Assembly (NCBI GenBank): GCA_016712105.1
Contig: JADJRU010000049.1
Coordinates: forward strand, 62,001 to 126,000
Length of the DNA: 64,000 nucleotides
Direction: 5' to 3'
Origin: Ahniella sp.
GTDB lineage: Bacteria > Pseudomonadota > Gammaproteobacteria > Xanthomonadales > Ahniellaceae
Shown here: one piece after another, positions 55,561 through 64,000 of the stretch
Position numbering within the stretch: position 1 is the stretch's first letter
How the letters are laid out: each line of letters starts with the position of its first letter
Notes under the pieces: generated by a model
What the model was told of the DNA's origin: nothing
Database searches by the model: none
Seen by the model: only the letters and a program-made list of their open reading frames with translations
Position numbers and translations under genes: made by a program

Positions 55561-56100
55561 ATGAAGCTTCGCACCCTGCTGTTGCTCGCTCTTGCCGCGT
55601 TTGCCGGCCCCGCCCTGGCCGCGAAACAGATCAAGGTCAAGCAGCTCGACGAAACACGGTTCGAAGTCGATGCGTTTACGCTCGGCATCAACGAACTCGG
55701 CGGTTATCTGGCCAGCCTGAAGGAAGACGAAGGTCTGGAGCGGGTGGTCATTCTGAACGGCAAGGGCGACACGGAAATCAAACTCGCGCAGATTGCCGCG
55801 CGCATCGGCATCGAGGCTGTCCGCAAGAATGGCGACGTGATTCCAGTTCCGGCTCCGCCAGCACCGCCAGCACCGCCAGCACCGCCTGAAGCCACAGCAC
55901 CCGTCGAAGCACCTGCTGCCCCTGAAGCACCTGCTGCCCCGGAAGCACCTGCTGCCCCTGAAGCACCTGCTGCCCCGGAAGCACCTGCTGCCCCGGAAGC
56001 ACCTGCTGCCCCGGAAGCACCTGCTGCCCCAGAAGCAGCAGCCGCCCCGGAAGCACCTGAGGCTCCTGCGGACGATGACACCTTGGGCGACCAGCACTGA
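55561..56100 (+). CDS. Exported Ala/Pro-rich repeat protein
   Basis: 179 residues with a signal peptide (1-20, ending PALA). A compact domain (about 21-95) has FEVDAFTLGINELGGYL and GDTEIKLAQIAARIG and may be a small alpha/beta fold. From residue 97 the chain is low-complexity: first PPAP repeats, then seven to eight copies of EAPAAP, ending in an acidic tail (ADDDTLGDQH). Such a tether could span the periplasm or cell wall. Function unknown. Its stop overlaps a CTG of the next gene. Confidence 0.7.
   Translation: MKLRTLLLLALAAFAGPALAAKQIKVKQLDETRFEVDAFTLGINELGGYLASLKEDEGLERVVILNGKGDTEIKLAQIAARIGIEAVRKNGDVIPVPAPPAPPAPPAPPEATAPVEAPAAPEAPAAPEAPAAPEAPAAPEAPAAPEAPAAPEAPAAPEAAAAPEAPEAPADDDTLGDQH
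55909..56052 (+). repeat. Tandem 18-bp coding repeat
   Basis: Seven near-identical 18-base units GCACCTGCTGCCCC-[T/G/A]-GAA (55909-56034) plus one diverged unit to 56052, encoding (APAAPE)n. Units differ only at one base (T, G or A before GAA), so copy number probably varies between strains. Confidence 0.95.
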
Positions 56101-57905
56101 ACACCGCCGAACCGGTAGAGCCAGCACTGAGGCTTGACCGCCATCCGCGCGGCGCCGGGGAAACCCTGCTTGCGCTGTGGCCCTACGTTTGGCGGTTTCG
56201 CCGACGGGTGCTGCTGGCATTGATGTTCCTGATCACGGCGAAGCTGTCGATCATTGCTGTCCCGGTGTTGCTCAAATGGATCGTCGATGGCCTCGACGTG
56301 GCACCGGATCTGCGGATGGTGCCCCTGGCCTTGCTGGTCGCTTATGGCGCGCTTCGACTGTCCTCGACGACGTTTCAGGAACTGCGCCAGATCGTGTTCG
56401 CGCGGGTCATGGCACGCACGGCGCGACTGCTCACGCTGCAGGTGTTCGAGCACCTGCATGCCCTGTCCCTGCGTTTTCATCTCAATCGGCAGACCGGTGC
56501 CGTATCGCGTGACCTGGAACGCGGCATGGAAGCGGTCACCGACCTGCTCGACTGGACGGTCTACACCATCCTGCCGACGCTGTTCGAAATCACCGTGGTC
56601 TGCATCATCCTGATTCAGGCATTCGACTGGACGTTTGCGGTCATCACACTGGCCACACTCGCTACCTATGTCGCCTATACGTTTGTGGTTACCGAGTGGC
56701 GCATCCGCTTTTACCGTGCCAAGAACGAAGCGAATACGCAAGCCGCCGGCCGCGCCGTCGATTCGCTGCTGAACTACGAAACCGTCAAGTACTTCAATAA
56801 CGAAAGCTTCGAGTCGCGCAGTTACAACCTCACCCTGGTGGCTCAGGAAGAAGCCGAAGTGAAGGCCCTGAAGTCGCTGGCCGTGCTCAACGTCGGCCAG
56901 AGCGTGATTGTGGCGACGGGCCTCACCCTGCTGGTCTGGCGTGCCGCCGAAGGCGTGGTGGCCGGCGCGTTGAGTCTGGGTGACCTGGTGATGGTCAATG
57001 CCTTCCTGATTCAACTCGCCATGCCGCTCAATTACCTCGGCATGGTCTATCGCGAGGTCAAACAAGCGTTGACCAACATCGAGAACATGTTTGCGCTGCT
57101 GCACCAGCAGCGAGACGTCGCCGACGCCCCGGACGCCGTGCCGCTGCAAGCGGGCGGTGGTGGCATCCAGTTCGACAACGTGTTTTTTTCGTATGAGTCC
57201 GACCGACCCATCCTGCGTGGCGTCAGTTTCGAGGTTCCAGCCGGGCAATCGGTTGCGGTCGTCGGCACGACCGGTGCAGGCAAGTCCACGCTGGCCCGAC
57301 TGCTCTATCGTTTTTATGACATCGATTCCGGCAGCATCCGGATCAATGGTCAGGACATCCGTTCGGTCACCCAGACTTCGCTGCGGCATGCGATCGGCAT
57401 CGTCCCGCAGGACACCGTGTTGTTCAACGACTCGATCGGCTTCAATATCCGGTATGGCCGGGTTGATGCCGAAGCGGAAGACATCACCGAAGCGGCCCGT
57501 GCCGCGCAATTGGCCACGCTGATCACGCAGATGCCGAAAGGCCTCGATACGATGGTTGGTGAACGCGGACTCAAGCTGTCTGGCGGTGAGAAACAGCGCG
57601 TCGCAATCGCCCGCACCATCCTCAAGAATCCGCCGATCCTGATTCTCGACGAAGCAACCTCGGCGCTCGATACACGCACGGAACGACGCATCCAGGCCGA
57701 ACTCGAACAACTGGCGAAAAACCGTACTTCGCTGATCATCGCGCACCGCCTGTCGACGATTGTGGGTGCCGACCAGATTCTGGTCATGGATCAGGGCCGG
57801 ATCATTGAACGCGGCCGGCATGAAGACTTGCTGGCGCAAAACGGTCGATACGCACAACTCTGGACCATGCAGCAACATGAAGTTCCGGAGCCGGAATCGG
57901 CGTGA
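56097..57905 (+). CDS. Atm1/HMT1-type ABC exporter, without a canonical start codon
   Basis: At least 565 residues from GTG 56208. The N-terminal membrane domain has six helices and the family segment NYETVKYFNNE; the ATPase domain has GTTGAGKSTLARLLYR (Walker A), LSGGEKQRVAIAR (signature) and ILILDEATSALDT (Walker B). Relatives export glutathione-linked iron-sulfur precursors or heavy metals. Family members start with a conserved W-P-Y-x-W-x-x-R-x-R segment, and here that segment (WPYVWRFRRR) lies upstream of 56208. No ATG, GTG or TTG precedes it; CTG 56097 would overlap the previous stop as CTGA and is used as the proposed start (602 residues). Confidence 0.85.
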   Translation: MNTAEPVEPALRLDRHPRGAGETLLALWPYVWRFRRRVLLALMFLITAKLSIIAVPVLLKWIVDGLDVAPDLRMVPLALLVAYGALRLSSTTFQELRQIVFARVMARTARLLTLQVFEHLHALSLRFHLNRQTGAVSRDLERGMEAVTDLLDWTVYTILPTLFEITVVCIILIQAFDWTFAVITLATLATYVAYTFVVTEWRIRFYRAKNEANTQAAGRAVDSLLNYETVKYFNNESFESRSYNLTLVAQEEAEVKALKSLAVLNVGQSVIVATGLTLLVWRAAEGVVAGALSLGDLVMVNAFLIQLAMPLNYLGMVYREVKQALTNIENMFALLHQQRDVADAPDAVPLQAGGGGIQFDNVFFSYESDRPILRGVSFEVPAGQSVAVVGTTGAGKSTLARLLYRFYDIDSGSIRINGQDIRSVTQTSLRHAIGIVPQDTVLFNDSIGFNIRYGRVDAEAEDITEAARAAQLATLITQMPKGLDTMVGERGLKLSGGEKQRVAIARTILKNPPILILDEATSALDTRTERRIQAELEQLAKNRTSLIIAHRLSTIVGADQILVMDQGRIIERGRHEDLLAQNGRYAQLWTMQQHEVPEPESA

Positions 57906-58962
57906 GCCGGCTTGCCAGACAAGGCTTGATTCCGGGATGGGCGCAGTATTCGAGCGTCTGGATGCTGATCATCCTCACCCCGTTTCTGATCAGTTGCACG
58001 CATCGGACCGGCGACGATGCATTACCCGAGCCTGCCGGCACGGGTTGCCCCTCGCTCGACGGAAGCTACACCTTGCAGAGCTCCGGTGGCTTTGGCCTGA
58101 ATCTGGCGCAGAACATCGCGCCACCCGACGCAGGGAATGATTGGATCGCCCTGACACTGGATTCGATAGCCTCCGGATCTCCGATCCACCTTCGCCTGCG
58201 GCGCAGTGATGCCGACATGGCCCAGCGCACCGAATCATTCCGTCGGGATCACCCGGACGCCTGGTCAGCCTGGCGGGAGCGAGCCTCGCTTGATCCGCGC
58301 TTGCTCGATTCGCCACGGCGGCATATCGAACAACTCGCTCGCCTGGGGCCTGCTCCGGAGTTCATTGCCGAACTCTCCGGGGGGCAGTGTGACCAAGGCT
58401 GGCTGCGTTTTTCGAATACAGAACGGAGCCTTCCAGGTGCAGTGGCACAGGATGATCGCCGCAATCAATCACTCGCGTTTGCGGTCGCCAGTGACGGCGC
58501 CTTGATCGTCCACGAACAGCGCACCCTTCAGAACGAGTTTCCGATCTGGTGTGGTGACGGCTGCAAGGGGATTCCCTATTCCTTTGAGATCGAAGACCGC
58601 TGGGCACGCTTTCCGCGCATCGATGCACCGCCGGTTTGGCGCCTGGGCCGCTCTACTGGAAACACGACACCCGCGAGGCCGACCAGTCCATCGGGACGAC
58701 CAGACTCGGATCCACGGATCGCCGAGTTGCGGGAACGGGTGCTTCGGTGGCTACCCAAGGATGCGACCTTGTTCAATTTCTACGACCGTTCGGGAACCAT
58801 CGTGTTCTCGGGAACCTGCCGGACCAAAGCCGACCTCGAACAACTGGTGTTCCTGCTGGAGGGAGACGCGTTGGTGGCCAAGTCACACGCGGGCGCGAAT
58901 ACGAGAACAACCGGGGCGACATCGAATTCCGGCTGGAACTGCGCGTCGCATTGGACGACTGA
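57902..58962 (+). CDS. Predicted lipoprotein, frameshifted near the C-terminus
   Basis: Restored length about 353 residues. It starts at GTG 57902 inside the ABC exporter stop. The N-terminus runs to a lipobox-like LISC (cleavage before Cys32), so the product should be lipid-anchored. The middle has cysteines and a mixed alpha/beta pattern without a known motif. One base is missing near 58893: FLLEGDALVAKSH shifts to REYENNRGDIEFRLEL and the stop becomes 58962. Read as written, the frame runs on to 59011, overlapping hemH. Function unknown. Confidence 0.65.
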
Positions 58963-59007
58963 TCCGTCCATGCATCAACACGACAAAGCCGTTGCTACCA
59001 TTGCGGC

Positions 59008-60147
59008 ATGAACTTTCATGCCCAGTTGCCCTATCGCCACCCAAGTCCCGAGCGCACCGCCATCGTGCTCGTCAACCTTGGCACTCCTGACGCGCCAACC
59101 ACTTCAGCGGTAAGGCGTTATCTCGCCGAGTTCCTCAGTGACCCGCGCGTCATCGAACTCCCGCGCTGGTTCTGGCTGCCCCTCCTGCACGGCGTGATCC
59201 TGACGGTACGGCCACGCCGCAGTGCCCATGCCTACCAGCAGGTGTGGACCGACCAAGGTTCGCCACTGGCCGTTCACAGCGAGGCCTTGGCCAAAGCTGT
59301 CGGGGCAGAAGTGGCCCTGCAGCATCCGAACGTGAGCGTGGTATCGGCCATGCGCTACGGCAATCCGAATCTGCGCACGGTGTTGCGCGCTCTACATGAT
59401 GCCCATACGCGTCGAGTTTTGGTGATCCCGCTGTATCCGCAGTATTCGGCCACCACCACCGCGTCGGTGTTTGATGCCGTCGCTGACGAACTGAAGACCT
59501 GGCGCTGGCTGCCGGAACTGCGATTCCTGCCCGACTACTATCGTGCCCCGGGTTACATCGAGATGCTGGCCGACAACCTTCGACCCAAACTCGACCCGTC
59601 GCGCCATCTGTTGTTCTCGTTCCACGGCATTCCAGAACGTTACGTGCGCTCGGGCGACCCCTACCATTGCCAGGCGCTGGCAACCGCGCGTCGTGTTGCC
59701 GAAGCACTGGGCCGTCCGGCCGACAGCTGGTCGCTGTCGTTCCAGTCTCGCGTCGGACGCGAACGATGGTTGTCGCCCTATACCGACGCGCACCTCAAGG
59801 ATCTGGCCGCTCGCGGCATCCGTCATCTGGATGTGGCCTGCCCCGGCTTTGCTGTCGACTGCCTGGAAACACTGGAAGAAATTGCGATGCAGAATCGCGA
59901 CTTGTTCCTCGAATCCGGCGGCGAGTCGTTCCAGTATCACGCGTGCCTGAATGCCGGGGCGGATCACGCCAGCTTTCTGGCGAAGCTCGCGCTGGCGCAG
60001 TGCCGGGACTGGCTCGACACTCCGCAGGTAGCCCCAACGCGGGCTGCGTTTGAAGCTCACTTGAATACCCATGTCGACGCGCGCCGTCTCGCCGCCGATG
60101 TCGCACTCGCCGGCGACGAACCTGTGTCGACCCATTCGACCCGCTGA
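59008..60147 (+). CDS. hemH: Ferrochelatase
   Basis: 379 residues. It inserts Fe2+ into protoporphyrin IX, the last step of heme synthesis. LVNLGTPDAPT at the N-terminus, SFHGIPERYV with the catalytic His, and CPGFAVDCLETLEEI with the catalytic Glu are present. The C-terminal 30 residues extend beyond the core. It is followed at 20 bases by a hydrolase gene. Confidence 0.97.
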   Translation: MNFHAQLPYRHPSPERTAIVLVNLGTPDAPTTSAVRRYLAEFLSDPRVIELPRWFWLPLLHGVILTVRPRRSAHAYQQVWTDQGSPLAVHSEALAKAVGAEVALQHPNVSVVSAMRYGNPNLRTVLRALHDAHTRRVLVIPLYPQYSATTTASVFDAVADELKTWRWLPELRFLPDYYRAPGYIEMLADNLRPKLDPSRHLLFSFHGIPERYVRSGDPYHCQALATARRVAEALGRPADSWSLSFQSRVGRERWLSPYTDAHLKDLAARGIRHLDVACPGFAVDCLETLEEIAMQNRDLFLESGGESFQYHACLNAGADHASFLAKLALAQCRDWLDTPQVAPTRAAFEAHLNTHVDARRLAADVALAGDEPVSTHSTR

Positions 60148-60166
60148 CCCGAAACCCATCCGCGCC

Positions 60167-61005
60167 ATGCACGAAATCGACCTGCAACTGAAAGATCTGC
60201 GCCTGTCGGCGTTGCACATGCAGCAGAGCGGCAAGCCAAAATTGCTGGCTTTGCATGGCTGGCTCGACAATGCAGCCAGTTTCCTGCCGATGCGACCGTT
60301 TCTGGCAGGTTATGACGTAGTGGCCCTCGATCTGGTGGGCCACGGTCGATCCGACCATCGACCGGCCGGCGCCTGGTATCACTATGTCGACTATCTCGGC
60401 GAAGTTCTGCAGGCAGTGGATGCCCTGGGCTGGACCCGCTTCTCACTGCTCGGACATTCTCTCGGTGGCGCCATTGCCGCGGTGCTGGCCGCAGCAGCGC
60501 CGGAGCGAGTGGACCGCTTGTATCTGGTGGAATCGCTCGGCCCCATCAGCACGCCGGAATCCCGCGCACTGCCACTGCTGCGTGAGGCCTTGCGTGATCG
60601 CGGCGCAATTGCCGGAAAACAACTTCGGCTGTTCGCGGAGATGAATCAGGCCGTAGCAGCCCGCCGGAGCAACAAGGACATGCCACTCAGTGAGGCGTCA
60701 GCGCGACTGTTGTGCGAACGCGGCACACGTGCACAGGATGGCGGCTGGTCTGGTCATCCGATCCACGGCTCACACTCACCAGCGCAATTCGTCTGACCGA
60801 AGCGCAGATCCGCGCGTATCTGGCCGGCATCGAATGTGACACCCGCATCGTGCTGGCCGACCCACCGATGCCGTTTGTGCCGGTTGATCTGATGAAGGAA
60901 CGGATCGCGCTGGTACGCAACGCGCAGGTGCGCCATTTGACCGGCACCCACCACCTGCACATGGAAACACCGGCGCTGGTCGCGGAAGCGTTGGGGCTTG
61001 CCTGA
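60167..61005 (+). CDS. Alpha/beta hydrolase, frameshifted
   Basis: About 279 residues when joined. LALHGWLDNAASF, LDLVGHGRSDHR and the nucleophile GHSLGGAIAA are in the first frame. One base is missing near 60748, after QDGGW. The second frame continues WSSDPRLTLTSAIRL and ends with the His region THHLHMETP to 61005. So the catalytic Ser is in the first part and the His in the second; as written, neither part is active. Belongs to the short-chain hydrolase type of the superfamily. Substrate unknown. Confidence 0.75.
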
Positions 61006-61012
61006 CACGTTT

Positions 61013-61088
61013 CTTCTCCCGCCGAACCTTCGCGCCATTCTGTCCCTCATCCGGCCTTCGGCCACCTTCTCCCGTGAGACGGGAGAAG
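61013..61088. repeat. REP-like element (copy B)
   Basis: CCCTCATCCGGCCTTCGGCC followed by an ACCTTCTCCCG/CGGGAGAAGG stem, the same element as the right unit at 8311-8437, here with a shorter, diverged left unit (CTTCTCCCGCCGAACC). It starts eight bases after the hydrolase stop. Confidence 0.75.
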
Positions 61089-61132
61089 GGATGCTTCGTT
61101 TGTGCCACTTGCCTCGTTCGATCGCGCGTCAC

Positions 61133-62245
61133 TCAGCCCGACAACACGGCGCGCATCCCCAACGCCTGCCATTCGCGCTCGAACTCCGCGTAGTCCAGAT
61201 CCGCGTCTGCGACACGCGCACCCACTTCGATTGGCACACCATCTCTCAGGCGCTTTGCGAGGATCAATGCCGCCAGTGTCGGCACTCTCGGGCCAATCCC
61301 TTGCTCGGCGATCAGATCAAAGCGACGCTGGATCACTTTGCCTTCGACGTCGCTGCCGGTCAGTTGTACACACATGCCGCCGGTGTCGGTGCCAAACGGC
61401 ACGAGCCAGTCGGAACACCATTTGAGCAACGGGGCGAGACGCGACAGCGGCAACAGGTGCCAACGCGCCAACCAGGACAAACTCCACAACCCCAGATGCA
61501 GCAGCGACAGTTCGAGACCGGCACTGAGCCTGAGCGTCTTCAACTCCGGGTAACGGTTCGGCAACAGGTCGACGTCAGGCAAGTCCACGGCACTTTGCCA
61601 GCGTCTTCCGATCGGGCCGGCAAACAGGGGTCGATGCAGATCCAACCATCCGAACACGTGCTGACGCCGACCGTCGGTCCAGGCTGGAATCGGCTTGCCG
61701 CAATAGCCGAGGATCGCGGCCACCGTCGCGAGCCCGCGCTCGGTTCGATTTCCCGGTGCGATGGCGATGTCGATCCCATGCACCGCAGTACATCCAGCCG
61801 CGAGGCGCCGAACCACGGCACCGCTCAGCGCAGGCACGGTACTAGCACCGGACAAGACGAATCGGCCGGCGGCACGCGCCTCGGCATCGAGCGCCGAGAT
61901 GCCGCCGACAAAATCGCGCGCATCGGCCAGATCAAGGTAATGAACGCCCTGGGCAAGACATGCTTCGGCAACCCGGCGATCGGCACCTTGAAACGGGCCG
62001 GCGCAATGGATCAGGAGGTCCGGCTGCCAACGGACAAGGGTGTCCCTCAGACTGCCATCGGCGATGTCGAGCACCGCAGTCTGGATCTTGCTGCGCGCGT
62101 CAACCAGCAACGCTTGCCGAAGTTTTTCGAGTGGTGCCAAACGACGGCCGGCCAGGATCAGGTCGAATCCGGGCTCGGCCGACAGCCCGCGCGCCAAACC
62201 ACGACCGAACAGGCCGCTGGCGCCAACGAGCAGGATCTTCTTCAC
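61133..62245 (-). CDS. Saccharopine dehydrogenase-like NAD(P)-binding protein
   Basis: 370 residues. The N-terminal Rossmann motif GASGLFGRGLARGL, HCAGPF and GVHYLDLADARDFV identify the saccharopine dehydrogenase NADP-binding fold. The C-terminal half has a hydrophobic stretch (LHLGLWSLSWLARWHLL), as in related membrane-associated proteins. The reaction is unknown; lysine metabolism is not implied. Separated by 31 bases from the GMC oxidoreductase gene upstream, probably cotranscribed. Confidence 0.8.
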   Translation of the reverse strand: MKKILLVGASGLFGRGLARGLSAEPGFDLILAGRRLAPLEKLRQALLVDARSKIQTAVLDIADGSLRDTLVRWQPDLLIHCAGPFQGADRRVAEACLAQGVHYLDLADARDFVGGISALDAEARAAGRFVLSGASTVPALSGAVVRRLAAGCTAVHGIDIAIAPGNRTERGLATVAAILGYCGKPIPAWTDGRRQHVFGWLDLHRPLFAGPIGRRWQSAVDLPDVDLLPNRYPELKTLRLSAGLELSLLHLGLWSLSWLARWHLLPLSRLAPLLKWCSDWLVPFGTDTGGMCVQLTGSDVEGKVIQRRFDLIAEQGIGPRVPTLAALILAKRLRDGVPIEVGARVADADLDYAEFEREWQALGMRAVLSG

Positions 62246-62276
62246 GGTGCGTCCAGCAAGTTTGCCGGACGCGCCT

Positions 62277-63848
62277 TCATGACCCGAGGATCAGATCCGA
62301 AGCTTTCTCGGCGATCATGATCGTCGGTGCATTGGTATTGCCCGACACGATGGTCGGCATCACCGAAGCGTCGACGACACGCAGGCCCTGGACGCCATGG
62401 ACCTTGAGGTCAGCACCCACCACGGCTTGATCGTCATTGCCCATCCGGCACGTGCCGACCGGGTGATAGACGGTTTCACACTTGCGGCGCAGGAACGCGA
62501 GGATCGCCTCATCGGAATCGTCGTTGTCGCCCGGGAACATCTCGGCGCCGCGATACGGCACAAGACTGGGCGCATGGGCGATCTTGCGCGCCGACCGGAC
62601 GGCTTCGATCATCGTTGCGCGATCCAGCGGGTCGGTGAGGTAATTCGCGACGATCCTGACCTTGTCATCGGGGTTCGCCGAACGCAGATCGACAAAACCG
62701 CGGCTGCGCGGCTGCAAGTGGCAGGCGTGCATCGTGAAGCCGAAGCCCTTGATGCGGTTGCGGCCATGGTCATCGAGAATCGCCGGGACAAAATGGAACT
62801 GGATGTCCGGACGTTCATCCGGCGCATGTTTCGAACGCAGGAACCCACCGGCCTCGGCAATGTTCGACGTGCCCGGCCCACGTTTGAAGAACGCATATTG
62901 CAGCGCAATCACGGCGTCATTCGTTCGGTCGTAGGTGATCGGTTCCTTGCAGTGGAAGATCGTGCAGGCATCGAGATGGTCATGCAGGTTACGGCCGACA
63001 CCCGGCAGGTGGGCCTGACTGGTGATGCCAAACGCGGCCAGCGCGTCACGATCGCCCACGCCCGACAGCATCAGCAGATGGGGTGAATTGAGTGCACCGC
63101 CCGACAGGATGACTTCCTTTGCTGCCTCGGCGTGCTGCAGGGCACCCTGGTGCTTGTATGCCACACCCGTGGCACGACCATTGTGGATCACCACATTCTG
63201 AACTTGAGCTTTCGTCAGGACCGTCAGGTTGTCGCGACCTTCCGCCGGCCGCAGATATCCGGCCGCAGCACTGCACCGCTGGCCGCCTTTCTGCGTCACC
63301 TGGTAAAGACCGAAACCCTCCAGGCGTTCGCCGTTAAAATCGGGGTTGCGGGAAAAACCGGCCTCAACGGCGGCATCAATGAACACCGACGACAGTTTGT
63401 TCGTGTATCGGAGGTCCGCCACATTCAGCGGTCCACTGTCACCGTGGTACGCATCCGCACCTCGTTCGTTCGTTTCCGACTTGCGGAAGTAAGGCAGGAC
63501 CTCGTCGAACGACCACCCGGTATTGCCGGCTTGTGCCCAGGTGTCGTAGTCGCGCCGATGGCCGCGGATGTAGCACATGGCGTTGATCGAACTGGAACCG
63601 CCGAGCACCTTGCCTCTTGGCCACCACAATGCCCGCTGATTGAGTTCCGGCTCGGGTTCGGTGCTGTAGTCCCAGTTCACGCCCTTGCGATTGACCAGCT
63701 TCGCGATGCCGGCCGGCATATGGATGAACGGGTGCCAGTCCGTCGGACCAGCCTCCAGCAACAGCACGCGGTTGGACGGATTCGTGCTCAAGCGGTTTGC
63801 GAGCACACATCCGGCGGATCCAGCACCAACAATGATGTAGTCGTACAT
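62277..63848 (-). CDS. GMC-family oxidoreductase (choline dehydrogenase-like)
   Basis: 523 residues from ATG 63848, with AGGAAGG upstream; an extension to 63935 is not supported. The FAD-binding DYIIVGAGSAGCVLA, the GGSSSINAMCYIRG signature, GALNSPHLLMLSG (second GMC signature) and the C-terminal HPVGTCRMG with N-x-N-P-T-like NTNAPTIMIAE are complete. It oxidises a primary alcohol with FAD. It resembles BetA/AlkJ; the substrate cannot be told. No betaine genes are next to it. Confidence 0.92.
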   Translation of the reverse strand: MYDYIIVGAGSAGCVLANRLSTNPSNRVLLLEAGPTDWHPFIHMPAGIAKLVNRKGVNWDYSTEPEPELNQRALWWPRGKVLGGSSSINAMCYIRGHRRDYDTWAQAGNTGWSFDEVLPYFRKSETNERGADAYHGDSGPLNVADLRYTNKLSSVFIDAAVEAGFSRNPDFNGERLEGFGLYQVTQKGGQRCSAAAGYLRPAEGRDNLTVLTKAQVQNVVIHNGRATGVAYKHQGALQHAEAAKEVILSGGALNSPHLLMLSGVGDRDALAAFGITSQAHLPGVGRNLHDHLDACTIFHCKEPITYDRTNDAVIALQYAFFKRGPGTSNIAEAGGFLRSKHAPDERPDIQFHFVPAILDDHGRNRIKGFGFTMHACHLQPRSRGFVDLRSANPDDKVRIVANYLTDPLDRATMIEAVRSARKIAHAPSLVPYRGAEMFPGDNDDSDEAILAFLRRKCETVYHPVGTCRMGNDDQAVVGADLKVHGVQGLRVVDASVMPTIVSGNTNAPTIMIAEKASDLILGS

Positions 63849-63968
63849 GGGCCTTCCTGATTCGATCATCGAGTGTCGGCGCAGGCGATTAGAGCATTGA
63901 CTCCACGAAGCTGACCATCGGCACTCAGCACACAAAATTCCAAGAAGCCGCGCGAGATCGAGCCAAAG

Positions 63969-63994
63969 AAAAACCCCGGTTACCCGGGGTTTTT
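63969..63994. terminator. Bidirectional rho-independent terminator at the right edge
   Basis: A perfect 11-bp stem (AAAAACCCCGG, loop TTAC, CCGGGGTTTTT). It stands upstream of the GMC gene, so it most likely ends a minus-strand transcript coming from beyond the window, or insulates the GMC promoter. Confidence 0.85.
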
Positions 63995-64000
63995 CGGCGA

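Noticed and set aside
55909..56052. CRISPR-like array
   Set aside because: The repeats are direct, without spacers, in frame with a coding sequence and encode APAAPE.
1..64000. General UGA=Trp genetic code
   Set aside because: TGA is used as the true stop in many intact genes, including several ATGA and GTGA overlaps in the envelope and signalling operons.
1..64000. tRNA or rRNA genes
   Set aside because: No cloverleaf or conserved rRNA stretch was recognised in the non-coding gaps; a covariance-model search would be decisive.

Overview
The window is GC-rich chromosomal DNA of a Gram-negative gammaproteobacterium, most likely of the Lysobacterales (Xanthomonadales). The main evidence is the twelve-gene envelope run frr-uppS-cdsA-dxr-rseP-bamA-skp-lpxD-fabZ-lpxA-lpxB-rnhB in its usual order, together with a FadE of the large proteobacterial type, YbdK, RF3, Mrp-Dcd, and several secreted proteins ending in an F-x-x-[GS]-F-E tail. 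I see no rRNA, tRNA, prophage, insertion sequence or CRISPR array.

Layout. 1-8300: a partial DsbD-type gene, a tandem pair of unknown paralogs, a small exported protein, groESL under a CIRCE operator, a SWIM-SNF2 helicase gene and a decayed SWIM fragment behind it. 8300-18830: an accessory block of exported proteins (three-unit CSLREA beta-helix, a large secreted protein flanked by about 165-bp direct repeats, and a two-gene MopE-repeat operon with vWA and FGE-like domains), with dense hairpin repeats. 18900-30660: the lipid A, outer-membrane assembly, isoprenoid and phospholipid operon on the minus strand, mostly joined by 4-bp overlaps. 30790-35190: a fatty acid hydroxylase/antiporter pair, and a CPA2 antiporter next to a YbdK-type glutamate-cysteine ligase. 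35320-37650: two divergent secreted-protein genes. 37770-43300: a tightly coupled signalling operon (FHA-GAF protein, Ser/Thr kinase with TPRs, histidine kinase, NarL-type regulator). 43360-49340: an FG-GAP protein, then a TetR regulator divergent from a hydrolase-fadE-DUF4442 operon with a PsrA-like operator. 49440-64000: prfC, a polytopic membrane protein, mrp-dcd, an RDD protein, a repeat-bearing Ala/Pro protein, an Atm1-type ABC exporter, a lipoprotein, hemH, a hydrolase, a saccharopine-dehydrogenase-like protein and a GMC oxidoreductase.

A recurring oddity is the number of broken or start-less reading frames. Single-base frameshifts interrupt the SNF2, FHA-GAF, Ser/Thr kinase, membrane protein, lipoprotein and hydrolase genes. 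In-frame TGA codons interrupt uppS, one signal peptide and the SWIM fragment. rnhB and the ABC exporter lack a canonical start codon. Most of the frameshifts are single-base losses, and an essential gene is among those interrupted by a stop, so consensus errors are the simplest explanation, but each site is listed so it can be checked. Where a gene is interrupted, its entry spans the whole restored gene.
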